The notes below the pieces were generated by a model. The model worked only from the letters and a program-made list of their open reading frames with translations, had not been told where the DNA came from and did not search any database. From NCBI GenBank assembly GCA_029891385.1, contig CM057228.1, forward strand, positions 70,571,523-70,635,522: a stretch of 64,000 nucleotides of DNA. The letters run 5' to 3'. Numbering within the stretch: position 1 is the stretch's first letter; each line of letters begins with the position of its first letter. Positions 11,891-24,070 of this stretch are shown here, one piece after another. The stretch is from Erythroxylum novogranatense. Its lineage: Eukaryota; Streptophyta; Magnoliopsida; Malpighiales; Erythroxylaceae. The translations under genes and the position numbers were made by a program.

Positions 11891-13121
11891 GCTTGGCGCC
11901 GACCCTTGGCCTTCCCGAGAAAGCAGTCTTCCTTGCAGCCCCGAGCCGCCTACCTCAAGAATCGCCTGGTTCCCATTGTCTCGCACGCCTAGAGCTGGCA
12001 GTGACCCCTCTGGTCTCGGTGCCTGCGAACAATGCATGGTTATATGCCCCTTCTCTCCACATCTGAAGCAAACTCCAAGAGATCTGAAGCACTCTCCCTG
12101 ATGGTGCTTCCCACACTGGTCACATATGGGGTAAGTGAACCCGCCCCGCCGCTTCTACCAAGGCTTCCCACATTAGAGGCTTGCCTCAAACAGCTCTCAT
12201 CTGCTTGTTCTGGTAGCCCCATCGCTACCCACTTCACTGAGTGTAAGAGCTCCTCATGCTCCTCTCAACCAATGGAGCATCGACACCCTTCCCAAACTCG
12301 CTCCCTGTTCTTCCTCTTCTTGTTTGCCTCATTCTCGATATTCTCCGACTTCTCACTGGAGAGCAAAGATCCACTAACTCACCGGTAGTCGCAGAAATTA
12401 TGAATCGTGACTTTCTCCCGATTCTCAAGTGAAGACCTCCTCAAACTTGCAAAGACTTGTCTTCTTTGTTGCCACAATGTTCACGATATCTGGAAAGTCA
12501 TGTGAACTTCACTTCGTACTCGCTCACACTCATGTCCCTCTCGCATCGATTCAGAAATTCTCTAGCTTTCTCCCGCACATACACCCCGGATGTACTTCTT
12601 CTGAATACTTCCACAAAATCTCTCCATGTCAAGATCAAGGAACAACCTGTTGTGGGCATCGACTCCCACCAATGCAGTGCATCTCCTCGCAACAAAGCCG
12701 ATCAGATAGTCCAGCTTGTCCTCATCCGAGCACCTCATCCGAACTAAGACTCTCTCGGTCCTCTTCAACCAAGCTTGACCTCTTGGGATCTGTCGTCCCA
12801 TCAAATCAATAGCCCCAAACTTCCGGAGCTTGTCATCATCGTCCACTCCACTGCTCACCGGAGCCTCTGATCGACATCTGAGATCCTTGTCCCATGGCAT
12901 ATGTAAAGCTCGTGCAAAGGCTTGAAATAAACCCGGATCCATGGGTGTTCCACGAGGCATCTCGAGGAGGCGGAGGAGGCACTTCTTCTGCAAACTAGGT
13001 GCCTCGAGATCGGAACAGATCGTGTCCCAAGATCCCGAGGAATATGGGACTCATCCGTACTCGACGAGATTGAAATCGAGTCGTAGCTCCATGAAGTTCT
13101 CCTTCGAGGTGGCATGATCAC
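11891..13121 (-). pseudogene. Gag, broken, family A unit 2
   Basis: The start (MIMPPRRRTSWSYDS, minus strand from 13121) matches the unit 1 gag N-terminus. Minus-strand 12562-12993 and 12498-12695 carry the capsid zone (RCSDEDKLDYLIGF, then MLRGDALHWWESM). A zinc knuckle can be read near 12027-12077 as CFRCGEKGHITMHC, all four ligands present. At least four frame changes occur. Confidence 0.82.
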
Positions 13122-13273
13122 TCCTTGAATAGAAAATCATTGAAAACTTTAGTTCATGTAAGACACTTTTCAAAGTATGCAAAACGGTTCAAATCGTAAA
13201 ACAATGCAAGGTAAAACAATGTGAGTTATTTTTGAAAACCATGTCTTGAAGCCCTAGATCCAAAAACCTAGGC

Positions 13274-13284
13274 GCTCGATACCA
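13274..13284 (-). other. Primer binding site with one-base loss, family A unit 2
   Basis: The minus strand reads TGGTATCGAGC where the intact site is TGGTATCAGAGC. One base of the CTG/CAG word is missing. Position relative to the LTR at 13290 is normal. Confidence 0.85.
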
Positions 13285-13289
13285 AACAA

Positions 13290-15674
13290 TGTTGGACCCA
13301 CGCCGAGCCCAACGTCGACGTGAGGCGTGGCGGGGAAGACGTGAGCAAGGAAAAGACCCATGGAAGTGTAATGGGCCTATTGAAAGTACACTTGAAACCC
13401 ACTTTCATGCATAATTGAAGTATATAAAGCGGAACATGAAAATTAAAGTTTAGAGAAGAGACCATCGGAAGTTCAATGGACCCATCATGATTATACTCAA
13501 ACGTGCTTTCATGCTTCAGAACAACCAAACCGTAATTCATGTTTCAATTGATGATATCTCAAAACAAATTATAACTCGAAGTTCAAGAGCCAAAATATAA
13601 AACACTCTTGAACCAATGATACTTGAATGAAATTAAAGTCATGAAAATAAACATGACAAAATATAATCGAGTCCGCCCGTACTCGTGACTCACTCACTCG
13701 ATCTCCGCTCACACCGTATGGGGAGATTAGAGGGTGAGCTATAACGTCGTGGGAACATATTTATAATATAGTAATAAGCAAAAATAATATTCAAAATATC
13801 TCATTGCCGTAATACTTGTTGAAATCATATCTTGAACATGTATGAGTCATTTATTGTAAAGTGCTTGATTTCTGAATAAATCATGATGCATGTCACATAA
13901 CATTTCATAACACATAACATGATGGTTTGGGTGTCCGGGTTAAGTGACGTACTCACACATAGCCATCGAAATGTTGATGTGTAGACGTAGTTTCATGAGG
14001 AATCTATCTCGAGAAACCCCGTGCACAACGGGCAAAGTGAGAAGCCTTTTCGAGTCAATGTGCACTGACTATCGTGAGGGACACCGCAAACCCACATAAG
14101 CATGCATAAATCGTATTCTTGTAAACTGGTTTGCCAATCCGCACTTGCTTGTGATCTTGCTTGTCATATATAAATATTTCAAAAGCTTGAATTCATGCAC
14201 TTGTATTCGTGAAAGGAAAGCATTCCTTTGTAAAACTCTTGATAATAGTCATGAATGCATAACACAATGCAGAATATGATCATTCATGGTAGTATGCAAT
14301 GCGATCGTGGAATGTCAGTAATGTAAATGCATAAGATCTTGCTTGATTTGAACTAAACAATGAGTACCTATATCTTTGTATCATAAACATGAACCCACCC
14401 GATATCCTCGCTTGTTTTGCCTAGGATTGAATTTCCTCTTGTGCCTCTTGATCCTCTTGCCTCTCTTGCTCTCCTAAAAAATAAAATCAAATTCTCATTG
14501 AACTCATGAAGAAACCATAATATTACCATTCTTAACTTTCAACTAAAATTTCACATCCTTAGAAACCAATTCATCATTGCATCACTTCATCTAACTTGTA
14601 GACCTATCTCTAGTTCACAATGCCTCTAAAATCACCCCAAAAGGACCTCTGAGAAAAGATATAAGTTTAAAACCAATTACATCAAAATTGGAAACTTCGC
14701 AGCGGTGAGAAGCGTCTTGTGCCAATGGCAAAGGCCGTCTCGCCGCCTGGTAGAGAGACACACGCCATGGCGTGTCTGGCTCTCTTCATGGCGCGCGTCT
14801 CCCAACCCCGCTGGCACGCGCGTCTCACCATGCCGCATCTCACTAACTAATTTGCACACCCATGGCGTGTGCGGCCTTCCTGCACGCCATGGCGTTCTCA
14901 TGAACACGCCAGCGGGGTGTGGGTCGTAAACTCATCCAACCCAGATTTTCCAGATTTGCAGAATCAAACCTATTCTTTCGCTCATTCAACACTCTTAAAC
15001 TATATATCATGCATCATACTCCTTTCTACACTTGTCTAACACAACAACAGCCACAAAACACAACTAAATCCACAAATCTTCCAAAGTTCATCTCAAACCC
15101 TAACTTCACCGATTCATCCTCAATCCAAACACAACTAAATCCACAAATCTTCCAAAGTTCATCTCAAACCCTAACTTCACCGATTCATCCTCAATCCAAA
15201 CCATTTCCAGCAAATCAAATATTCAATCCAACACAAACAAGTATAAAAGAGTGATTCTTACCTGTAGAATGCTTAAAAACCTTCGAAAACCAATGATCGA
15301 AGCTTTCCTCTTTTCCTCTTCTTCTTCTTTCCTCTCACTCGGCCGACACTCTCTTCTCTTCGGTTACTCTTCTTTTCCTTACTCTAATTTCTTAAACCTA
15401 CGATAAGCCAAAGACTCAAATGCCCTCCTTACTTAGGCTAAAATCATCCTAACTCAAATACTTGACCAATATGCCCTAACCATATTTCCCTTTCATAACC
15501 ATATTTTTACTCTTCCTAACACTTATTCCATAAACACATATTATTCCATGCTAAACTCAATTAAATCCAAATTTTTCATGAATATTCTCAATAAAATCAA
15601 ACTATACCATAAATCATAATTCAAATAATTTCATACTTAATAACTTCAAGAAAACAAAAATTTGAGGTCCAACA
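13290..15674 (-). repeat. Family A LTR, right copy (5' LTR of unit 2), complete
   Basis: It starts TGTTGGACCC and ends GGTCCAACA, about 2385 bp, aligned with the two other LTRs and the solo LTR at 40074. It holds the 71-bp tandem pair at 15058-15199. The CCGCGG words seen in the solo LTR appear here as CCATGG or other variants. Beyond 15674 the sequence changes abruptly to RY DNA. Confidence 0.92.
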
Positions 15675-16036
15675 CATGGTGTGCACCACTATTGGGTATA
15701 CACAATGCATGTGTACCCATAACATGCGTGCAAATATGTATAATACAACTTTGGTACACTACTACTATGCACGCTACCATGGTGCACATGTACGTATAAT
15801 ATGCTATTATTATAATTAGTGTATGCATTGTGTTAGTTACTACGTAGATGGCATATGTGCACACATGTACCCAATTGTATCACACTATATTGCATGTGCA
15901 TGCATTCATAGCAATTGTACATGTATACCAGTACACATACCATGTTGCCATGCACATGTCACATAACTATTACCAATTAAGTACTTTATTGGTACAATAC
16001 GTGTGCTATGGTAAACTATGCACATATGCTATATGG

Positions 16037-16074
16037 TACATGAATGCACCGTGTATACCAGGTGCATTCATGTA
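16037..16074. repeat. Perfect 14-bp inverted repeat (hairpin) in RY DNA
   Basis: Arms 16037-16050 and 16061-16074 are perfect reverse complements (right arm GGTGCATTCATGTA) around a 10-bp spacer. Confidence 0.9.
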
Positions 16075-16362
16075 TAATACATGCTATATGGCAATAATTG
16101 TACCGAATACATATTACAATGCATGAATATGCACATATGCTATGGTACATATGTAATATGTTTGTGCATTACAAACATATGCACAAATGTACTGACACTA
16201 GTATAATCAGTACCATACACATTGTCTAGTATAATCAGTTATGTGCAAGTACATGTACCCAATTGCATGTGTACTATAGTGTACGTAATGGTGTGATAAA
16301 GTATACATACACTATTGGTATACATGGTGTATATGTATGAATGCAATAGGGTTGCAAACACT

Positions 16363-16443
16363 ATGATAGTGATGTATTTACATACATATGCATATGTAAT
16401 TGGTATGCACATATGCATACATATGTAAATACATCACTATCAT
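16363..16443. repeat. 34-bp inverted repeat in RY DNA
   Basis: Arms 16363-16396 and 16410-16443 pair with two mismatches. The outer 18 bases (ATGATAGTGATGTATTTA) pair perfectly. Confidence 0.9.
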
Positions 16444-16909
16444 GTATACTAGTACACAAGCATTTACATAATACATACGTGCATGTATTATTATGGTACA
16501 ATATAGTGTATAGTGTATGTGTCACACTAACACTACGTATTGTATAGTAAATCTGTATGTTATTTATGTGCCTATAATACACATAAATATTCCCTACTTA
16601 CAATTATGCATGGTAAGTACATATGTGTACATAGTATATGTATGGATATATGTACACGTGTAACACAATGCATGTTAAACATAATATGTACCATAGTTGT
16701 ATAGTAAATACATGTATGGTTAGTGTACCATATGTATAATAGTGCATATATACATAACTACTATGCATATTTACACGTTATGCCACATATTAGTAATACA
16801 ACCATACATGGATCACTGTACCATACTATTACCACTTGGTACATACACTATCTGGTACCATGTGTAAACATCATTCGTAACAGGCACTATAGTGGCATTA
16901 TATACATAA

Positions 16910-17957
16910 TGATGGGAGACCCAATAAGAACTTGTCTTATAGAACCTTCAACAAGATGGAACTATGCCTGAGAGTAGATTGAATCAAGCAAACACACGAA
17001 ATCTCAAGAAACAAATTGAAAAGATAGAAACAGAACACAAAGAGAAAATGGGCAGTTAGAAGAAAGTTGGTCGATGAAAAGAACTCTAAGAGAACTTTGT
17101 CTCATAGAACCCTAGCAAGAATGTTGGTCAATGGAAATAACCCTAAAAGAACTTGTCTCTTAGAACTCTAACCTTAGGACGCCACAAAGGAAGGCCACTC
17201 CTTTGATAAGTCAAGTATTCTCAAAGAATACAAAGAAAGCAAGAAAGCTCTCAATATTATTTCTAAATGAAAGATCCCCTTTCAAAGTACAAAGAGGGTG
17301 CCTATTTATAGGGAAAACTTCCTAACTTAATGTCCTAAAGAAGATACTAAATAAAAGGAAACAAATCAATCCCTAAAAGGAAACAAAATAAACTTATAAA
17401 GGTGTTGACTAGATCACCTTATTTCAAGGAAACTAAATAAAACATGATCTCAACATGTTGGACCTTAGGGATCACGTCCTTATCCTTATTTTTAAGTGGC
17501 ACATGCTTGTCACATGGTAGTTTAAGTGAGTTCTCCCAATTGGACTCCATGTGGGCCTTTGGACACTTTATGTTGGGGTTCAAGGAATAAGACAATGCCT
17601 CTTGGACCTTTATGAGATGAAATCTGACTTAACAATATGGGCTCTATCTCTTGAAGGTCTTGGATTAAACAATTCAATGCTTGCTTCATTACTTTGGCCC
17701 TAGCTCTTGTCATTGGGCCTCCAACATCTTGTAATGGATCTTTAGGAATATTAGACTTGAATGTTGGGCCTTTGATATGGGAATTTCGTTCATCTCCTTG
17801 CCTTGAACATTCAAACTTCAAATCTGATCCAATTTCAGCTCATAAGCCTCGTTTTGCAAGCTTATGTCCATGCAAGTCACGTCCTAGGTTTCCTTGAGGC
17901 GAATCACACCATCGATGCGTTTCTTCTTGTCTTTCACATGCCCATGGTTCTCCATCA
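16910..17957 (-). mobile_element. Family F solo LTR with TSD cataa
   Basis: It starts TGATGGGAGACCC and ends TTCTCCATCA, flanked by CATAA at 16905-16909 and 17958-17962. A second solo copy (45003-47488) has the same ends. A minus-strand TATA-like word CTATAAATAGG lies at 17301-17312, and the pol-tail frame is on the minus strand, so the LTR reads on the minus strand. No internal region or primer site is attached, hence solo. Confidence 0.92.
17522..17821 (-). pseudogene. LTR-encoded pol tail (GGPMTRARAK motif), family F
   Basis: The frame of 99 codons lies inside the family F LTR. It reads KDPLQDVGGPMTRARAKVMK, then QALNCLIQDLQEIEP. The motif equals the LTR-encoded C-terminal tail of families B, G and H, where the frame can be followed back into integrase. 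Here no integrase is attached because the LTR is solo. The ATG is probably not a real start. It could help target integration, as proposed for CRM-type integrase tails. Confidence 0.7.
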
Positions 17958-18863
17958 CATAATACATTTACATACATATTATAGCACATTGGTTAGTATA
18001 TAGTTACCATACACACATGCATACATAAGGTATACTATAGTAATACTATACACATATGCATGGTACATTATTATAGTAATGTACATATGTACCATTAGTA
18101 TCTATGCATGCTAATTATGGCATAATTGCTACCATGTAATAGTATAACTAGTTACTATGCATAATTATGTTACACCACATATGTGTACACATTAACATAC
18201 ACCAACTAGTACAATGGCTATGTGTACAATAATTAGTAGTATGGTACATATCATTTGGGATACCTATTATATGTACCCTAGTGTATAATATCTGTTACCA
18301 CTAGGAATGCACACATGAACACACTATAATATGTATGCATAGTACATATTATAGTATATGCATATGCATATTTATACAGTGCAAGATATTATAGTTATAT
18401 AGTATAATTGGTGTATAGTATGTGTTATGCCATATAATGGTGACATTATAGTATATTATACACTATGGCATTACCATGGTGAGTGTGTGCATGGTGTACT
18501 ATAGTGTACATACACTAGTGTTACACTACTACTATGCACGTTACCATGGTGCCCATGTACCATGCTGTGTGGTACATATGTCACAATGACACCTATGCAA
18601 GTGACATAGTACCATGCATATAGTACAACACCATGTAACATATGTACAACACTATACCTAAAACTATGTGCATGGTGTACTATGCATCATGCACGCTATA
18701 TGTATGTGCACCCATAGTATATAAGTTTACTATGGGTATCATAGTATGCATACATTTACTAGGAACGTAAATGTTATGGCACATATCACATTTGTACCAT
18801 TGTATAGTTTATTTATATGTAAATATACACATACGTAAGGTTCATGTGTACTATGCACTAAAC

Positions 18864-18922
18864 AATACATATACTAATTAGTTATGTATATGTACTATAC
18901 ATAACTAATTAGTATATGTATT
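18864..18922. repeat. 27-bp perfect inverted repeat in RY DNA
   Basis: Arms 18864-18890 and 18896-18922 are perfect reverse complements around TGTAC. The core of the left arm is ACTAATTAGTTATGTATA. Confidence 0.92.
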
Positions 18923-19822
18923 AGTTATGTATAGTATAACAATTATACTATATTAGTCTATAGTATAATTAGTCACATATAATTATTGTACATGTAATGG
19001 TACATATTTAACATAGTATGTACCAATAATACCATGTATAACTAATTTAATACATGGTAACAAAATACATATGTATACATGTATACATACTACAATTTGG
19101 GAACATACATTACGTATGCATTCATAATGTACTATTATATGTTAACCATTGCATGTACATTGCATGTTACCATTATACATATGTACCATGAGTGTATGTG
19201 TACCACTATGGTAGTGACTTTAATTATACATTATTGTAATACTTGTGTGCATATGTGTAGATGTATACTTGATGTGTACACATGGTATAACAAATGTATG
19301 TACTATGTAGTGTACATACAATTGGTATTATATGCATATACATGTGCACGGTACATGTACCCATTAGCTATGCATTCCATTGCATGGTACACATATATAC
19401 CATGTGCACATGCAAATAATGTTAAATGCATATTGTACATGGTATATATACCATTCATACATTGGTAATATAGTGTACTATACCATACACGTACCATGTG
19501 GTAAGTACAACATACCATGTGCATATACATGGTAGTACATGTATTACAAATATATGCATGCTATTGTGAACGTAACACAATACATGCATTCACATATACC
19601 ATGCATATGCATATACACCAATGTTACCTTGTATACACATGGGTATGCACATATAATGATTACTATATGTGGTGCATGTATTTGTTATACATGCATATAT
19701 TAGTTGTCATGTTATAACAGCATATGTACTAGCAACCATGCTATAATGCATGTGTACACATGCAAATCAATAGTACTGGCACACTTATCCAACTTATGTA
19801 TAGCTTATCACCATACACCAAT

Positions 19823-20116
19823 GTTCTGAAACTCAGACCGGTCATCGAACCGGTAGCCTTACTGGTCACCGGTTCGACCGGTTCAACCACCGGTCGAACC
19901 GGTGTGACGTAATAATTATGCAATAATTATATTTAATTATATATCATATTAAAAATATTTTTAAAAAATTCAAAAAAAAAAATAGTAGGACCTGTCCGAC
20001 CGGTTTTGACCGGTTCAAACTGGGTCAATTTATAGCCAGTTTTGAGGGATAAACCGGATCGAACCACCAACCGACCGGTCCGTCTGACCGGTCCGATCCG
20101 GGTTTGAAAACAGAAC
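19823..20116. mobile_element. Small non-autonomous inverted-repeat transposon (MITE-like), CCGG-rich
   Basis: The ends are imperfect inverted repeats (GTTCTGAAACTCAGACC at left, the reverse complement of GGGTTTGAAAACAGAAC at right). The near-identical 11-bp words CATACACCAAT (19812-19822) and CATACACTAAT (20117-20127) flank it and look like a TSD with one mismatch. The inside is rich in ACCGGTT/CGACCGG words around an AT-rich middle. A 9-11 bp TSD would suit a Mutator-like origin. No coding capacity. Confidence 0.75.
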
Positions 20117-22016
20117 CATACACTAATGGTACCATATAGTAATGGTGATACCATGTCAACTAATATAGTACCTATGTACACTACTACTATTCCATACTAA
20201 ACGCTATATGCATGTGTCATCTATACCGTATACATATGTACTTGTGCACACATGTGTATACTCAATGGCACATATGTACACTAATGGTACTACATGCATT
20301 AGTGTTAGTGTACGTGCATATGGAACCCTAGTGCACATACCATTAATAAATTGTATAAAGGATTGGTTACACTATACTGGTTTATGCACATCATAGTATG
20401 CATGTACACATGCATTATAGTAGTACATTACCATGTAGCATAGTGGCATGCTACACATGTATAGTGAGGTACATACATATGTATGTGTACACATGCATGT
20501 AGACAAGTATAGTATTATGATGTATACTATATTGTACATATGTACCATTATACACATGCATATATTACATGTACTAATAGTATGCATAGCATTTTTAGAT
20601 AAAGTTATTACCAAACGCTAGATGATGTGTACCATAGCAATGTACCAATATTATTTTTGTATGAACATTTGTACTATACATGTTATACTAGTAAAATAAT
20701 TTGTCATAATGGTACACATACATTTGTACTATTATTACACATGACATAGTGAACTAAGTCATCTAGTAGGAAACTATGGTTTACCAATGCACCACTAATA
20801 AGGTGATTGCATGTACATAAATGTACTACCATACTAAATACACGCATGTACACGTACTAGTATAATGCATGTTATAGTGTGTATCCCATACACACTATAT
20901 CTAATGCATGGTAGTAGCAATATTATGTGTGCATAGTTAATACATGCATATAGTGCTATGTGATGACACTAGATACACATAATACTACCATATGTACACT
21001 ATAGTACAAATGCATATGTACTATAGCGTACATATGTGTATGCACTAATGTAATAACTATTATTACATGAGTTATAGGGTACATATGTGTATGATACATA
21101 TGTACAATATAAGTAAGTATTACTATGGTACCATGTGTAGAATATGTGTACCATATAGCATGTACACCATGCATACACTATACATAACAATGGAGCACCA
21201 TAGTATAGCATGTACTATACATATGTACACATGTATGGTATACATTAATGCTATTACCATACGTATGTACCATATACCATGATATTACCACTATTATATA
21301 TTACATGGTCACGTAAGTCTATAGTCATCTATAGTACACTAATACTTAAAAATGCTATGTGTAGTACCATGTACATAATAACGTGGTGTAGTGATGGGTA
21401 GTACATACATAGTGTGTACATTATACACTATGGTGCTCCATTGCATTATGATGGTACCATAAACACTATGACATTACATGCATGTGTACTATACTATGTA
21501 GTGTGCATTATAGCATGTGTACCTTGTAATTGTACTATACCATGTATACAAACAGATACAATAGTGCACATAGGTATATACACTATGCGTAATGTGTGTA
21601 CTTACATATGCTATAATACATTAGCTGCATGTGTAAAATGCCATGTGTATATAGTACTTTTTCTATATGTGCATACGCACGTTACCATGGTAATACCATA
21701 TTATTAACATGCATGTGCTATAGTTTATATTAAGTGTTGTTATATGTTGGATACATGTGCATAATACTTGTGTGTGTCATAAATAATGTACATGCATGGT
21801 ACTATATATTAATGGCCATTATACCAAGTACGTACAAACATAATACCAATGCTAGTTACTGATACATGCATGGTACATATTATGCATGTTATTATAATAG
21901 TCTAAGACCAATTATACATATAACTATTATGCATATGCATAGTGTTACACTACCATTGCAATGTACCAATATTACTATATATACTATGGTACACTAATTA
22001 ATGAGTCATGTAATAT

Positions 22017-22078
22017 ATGCATTGGACACTATTTATGTGCATGTAACGTTACATGCACATAAATAGTGGCCAATGCAT
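22017..22078. repeat. 31-bp inverted repeat with no spacer in RY DNA
   Basis: The two 31-base arms meet at AACGTT and pair with a single mismatch. The inner 42 bases (from CACTATTTATGTGCATGTAA) pair perfectly. Confidence 0.93.
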
Positions 22079-22764
22079 ATAGTGTATTATTCAAGCATGT
22101 ACCCATATGGTGGTATGTGTGTATAGTTGGTACACATATGCTATATTATAAACACTACTAGTAGAAATTACATACACATGGTATGCACTGTGTTGCACTA
22201 TAGTACTTAAGAATTGTTACACATGTATGCATATAATTAGTATAACTATTGTGTACAATAGTTAATAGTGTACATATAATAGCATTTATGTTACATATAG
22301 TGCATACCATTGTAATAGCATAATGTATTGTGTATTATATAATAGTTATAGTTACGGTAACACATGGAAACATATGTACCCATCACAATGTAATCTGCAT
22401 GTGTATTACATGGCATTACACATGACCATATACATAGGGATTACACATAATTATGGTAGCCAAATAATTGTACAATGTATGGTATGCATATCTGTTAGTA
22501 CATATCCATGTGCATACATATGGTATACTATAGCAATACTATGGTACCATAGTATTACTAATTATACATTTTACCATGCACAATAACTATGTACCATATT
22601 ATGCTACCATAGTGTTTGTATGTAAGGTACACCTTATTAAGTACAGTACTATACCATGAGGCACAGTATTAGACAAATATTATTATGAATAGTTATACAT
22701 GTGGTATATGCTATATATACCTTATTACGTGTGTACCATTTATAAAGTCATCTCAGCGTGTACA

Positions 22765-22850
22765 CAATGTCTACATTTTGATCTCTATAAAATCATCTTG
22801 TTTGGTAATAATAGTTGAGTGCAAGAAAGTAAATCTTGAAATACAACTGT
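22765..22850. repeat. Non-RY island, inverted copy at 48535-48625
   Basis: About 80 bases from TGTCTACATTTTGATCTC to near AAATCTTGAAA match the reverse complement of 48535-48625 with few differences. The composition is ordinary, unlike its surroundings. No family recognised; it may be a fragment of a small transposon. Confidence 0.8.
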
Positions 22851-23490
22851 ATATCTTTAGTAGCTAGTGTGTACAATAATATATATACATACTATAGCAC
22901 TAATACTAGTGTATAATGGTGTAATGTATACACGTAACTATATCATAGTATGTGATTTGTGCACCATTATGTGCATGGTACACTATTGTGTAGTACCACT
23001 ACATTTTGCATGTTAGTACCATTGTATGTAGCATTATACAATGTACATGCATTCATTATACAAAGCTTATTACCCATAGCCACTATAGTGCATGTACAAG
23101 TATAAAGTGCATATGCATGCATGTACACTATGTTACATACATGGTAATACTATACGTGGCACTAGTAATTGTATATCACATACCCCATCATGTACCATGC
23201 ATAATAATACGTTTCTATACATTTTATAGATGCATGTCTAATATCACATGCATGTGTACACAATGTAAACATACACAATTGCATACGGTACCATTTTAGT
23301 GGTTATGCACATGCATATAGGGTACATATGTGCATGGTGTAATACACCATAGTATGCTAATATTCATGTACACAATACATGCATTCACATGTACAGTAAC
23401 ATGTATGTAACATGTGTACATACATGTTATAATGTACCTAACATGTATACTATTAGTGTATACATATACATGGCTGTGAACACGTACACA

Positions 23491-23993
23491 TGATACAACT
23501 CACCAAGGCAATGGAGATTTGAGGATGCCAATGGGTCCAATTACAAGGTCATGCTCCAACAAGCTCAAAGCACAATTTTAGATTTATGTACAAGCTTTTG
23601 TTTCACAAGAACTTCAAGAAATTTTGTTGATCAAGCTTGGGGAAGAGCATAGGAAGACACCCAAGTGTGTGTGCACATTGGAGGCATCAAACCAAGAGGG
23701 CTAACACCTAACTAATTTTCACAAACACAAGTCTAAACGATGGCCTTGGGCTTATTTTATCTTATAAAGGGCATGTGGACTTCTTTTAGGCTTTTTCATG
23801 GTCTGATTTGCATTTAAGTGTGCATGTGCTTCATTAAAAAAAGTCATGTGCATGTTTTATTTTAAGGAACCAAGCTTGTGGGTCTAGTTTAAAAGCCCAA
23901 TTCACCACTCTTAAGTTAGTATTCTATTTTTTCGGTTTTCTTATCCTATTTGGACTAGGACTAGCCAATTTTAATTAGTTTTGAAGCCCAAAT
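23491..23993 (+). repeat. Family B LTR, 5' part only
   Basis: It starts at the LTR terminus TGATACAACTCACCAAGGC and follows the B solo LTR at 33542 for about 500 bases to TTTTGAAGCCCAAATC, where it breaks. The pol-tail coding zone is included but its frame is damaged. Confidence 0.88.
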
Positions 23994-24070
23994 CTGATGA
24001 AGAACCATGGGCATGTGAAAGACAAGAAGAGAAGCATCCATGGCATGATTTGCCTCAAGGAAGCCTAGGA
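23994..24070 (+). repeat. Family F LTR, first 77 bases
   Basis: TGATGAAGAACCATGGGCAT and the following bases match the reverse complement of the right ends of the F solo LTRs (17957 and 47488 leftwards). The fragment begins exactly at the terminus and stops after CCTAGGA. Confidence 0.82.

Larger units (their letters stand above)
1..15674 (-). mobile_element. Family A Ty3/gypsy (Del/Tekay-like) tandem array, LTR-internal-LTR-internal-LTR
   Basis: Three related LTRs (1-2199, 6983-8550, 13290-15674) bracket two internal regions that both read gag-PR-RT-RH-INT-chromodomain on the minus strand. The LTRs start TGTTGGACCC and end GGTCCAACA on the plus strand. Initiator-Met primer sites lie just left of the second and third LTRs. 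RT and integrase wording and the chromodomain-like tail point to the Del/Tekay chromovirus clade. One LTR is shared between the two internal regions, the usual product of unequal recombination between LTRs. The left end lies outside the window, so no TSD can be checked. Confidence 0.88.
15675..16909. repeat. RY DNA block 1: low-complexity pyrimidine-purine alternating sequence
   Basis: The block is built almost wholly of TA, CA and TG steps, giving words such as CATATG, TGCA, GTAC and CATG, with few GA/TC/AG/CT steps and rare CG. It is not a tandem repeat: no unit recurs in register. Open frames inside it are rich in Tyr, His, Met, Thr and Ile only because of this step bias. It contains palindromes at 16037-16074 and 16363-16443. 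Confidence 0.85.
17958..23490. repeat. RY DNA block 2, the largest block
   Basis: It has the same composition as 15675-16909 and would join it directly if the F solo LTR were removed. It holds an inverted-repeat transposon (19823-20116), a non-RY island (22765-22850) and several palindromes. No gene was recognised. Short non-RY stretches also occur at 20595-20625 and 20740-20810. Confidence 0.85.

Noticed and set aside
17081..17200. Short repeated words (AACTTGTCTCTTAGAAC, GAATGTTGGTC) as a satellite
   Set aside because: They belong to the F LTR; the second F copy and the inverted arm carry the same words in the same order, with copy-number differences only.
19830..20100. Repeated ACCGGTT/CGACCGG words as a CRISPR array or CpG island
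   Set aside because: There is no fixed repeat and spacer length. The words sit within an inverted-repeat element with a TSD-like flank in a plant-type genome.
15646..23299. Many open frames of 60-130 codons in RY DNA, rich in Tyr, His, Met, Thr, Ile and Cys
   Set aside because: They follow from TA/CA/TG step bias, which rarely makes stops in some frames. Frames occur on both strands at the same place, are not conserved between blocks and show no domains.
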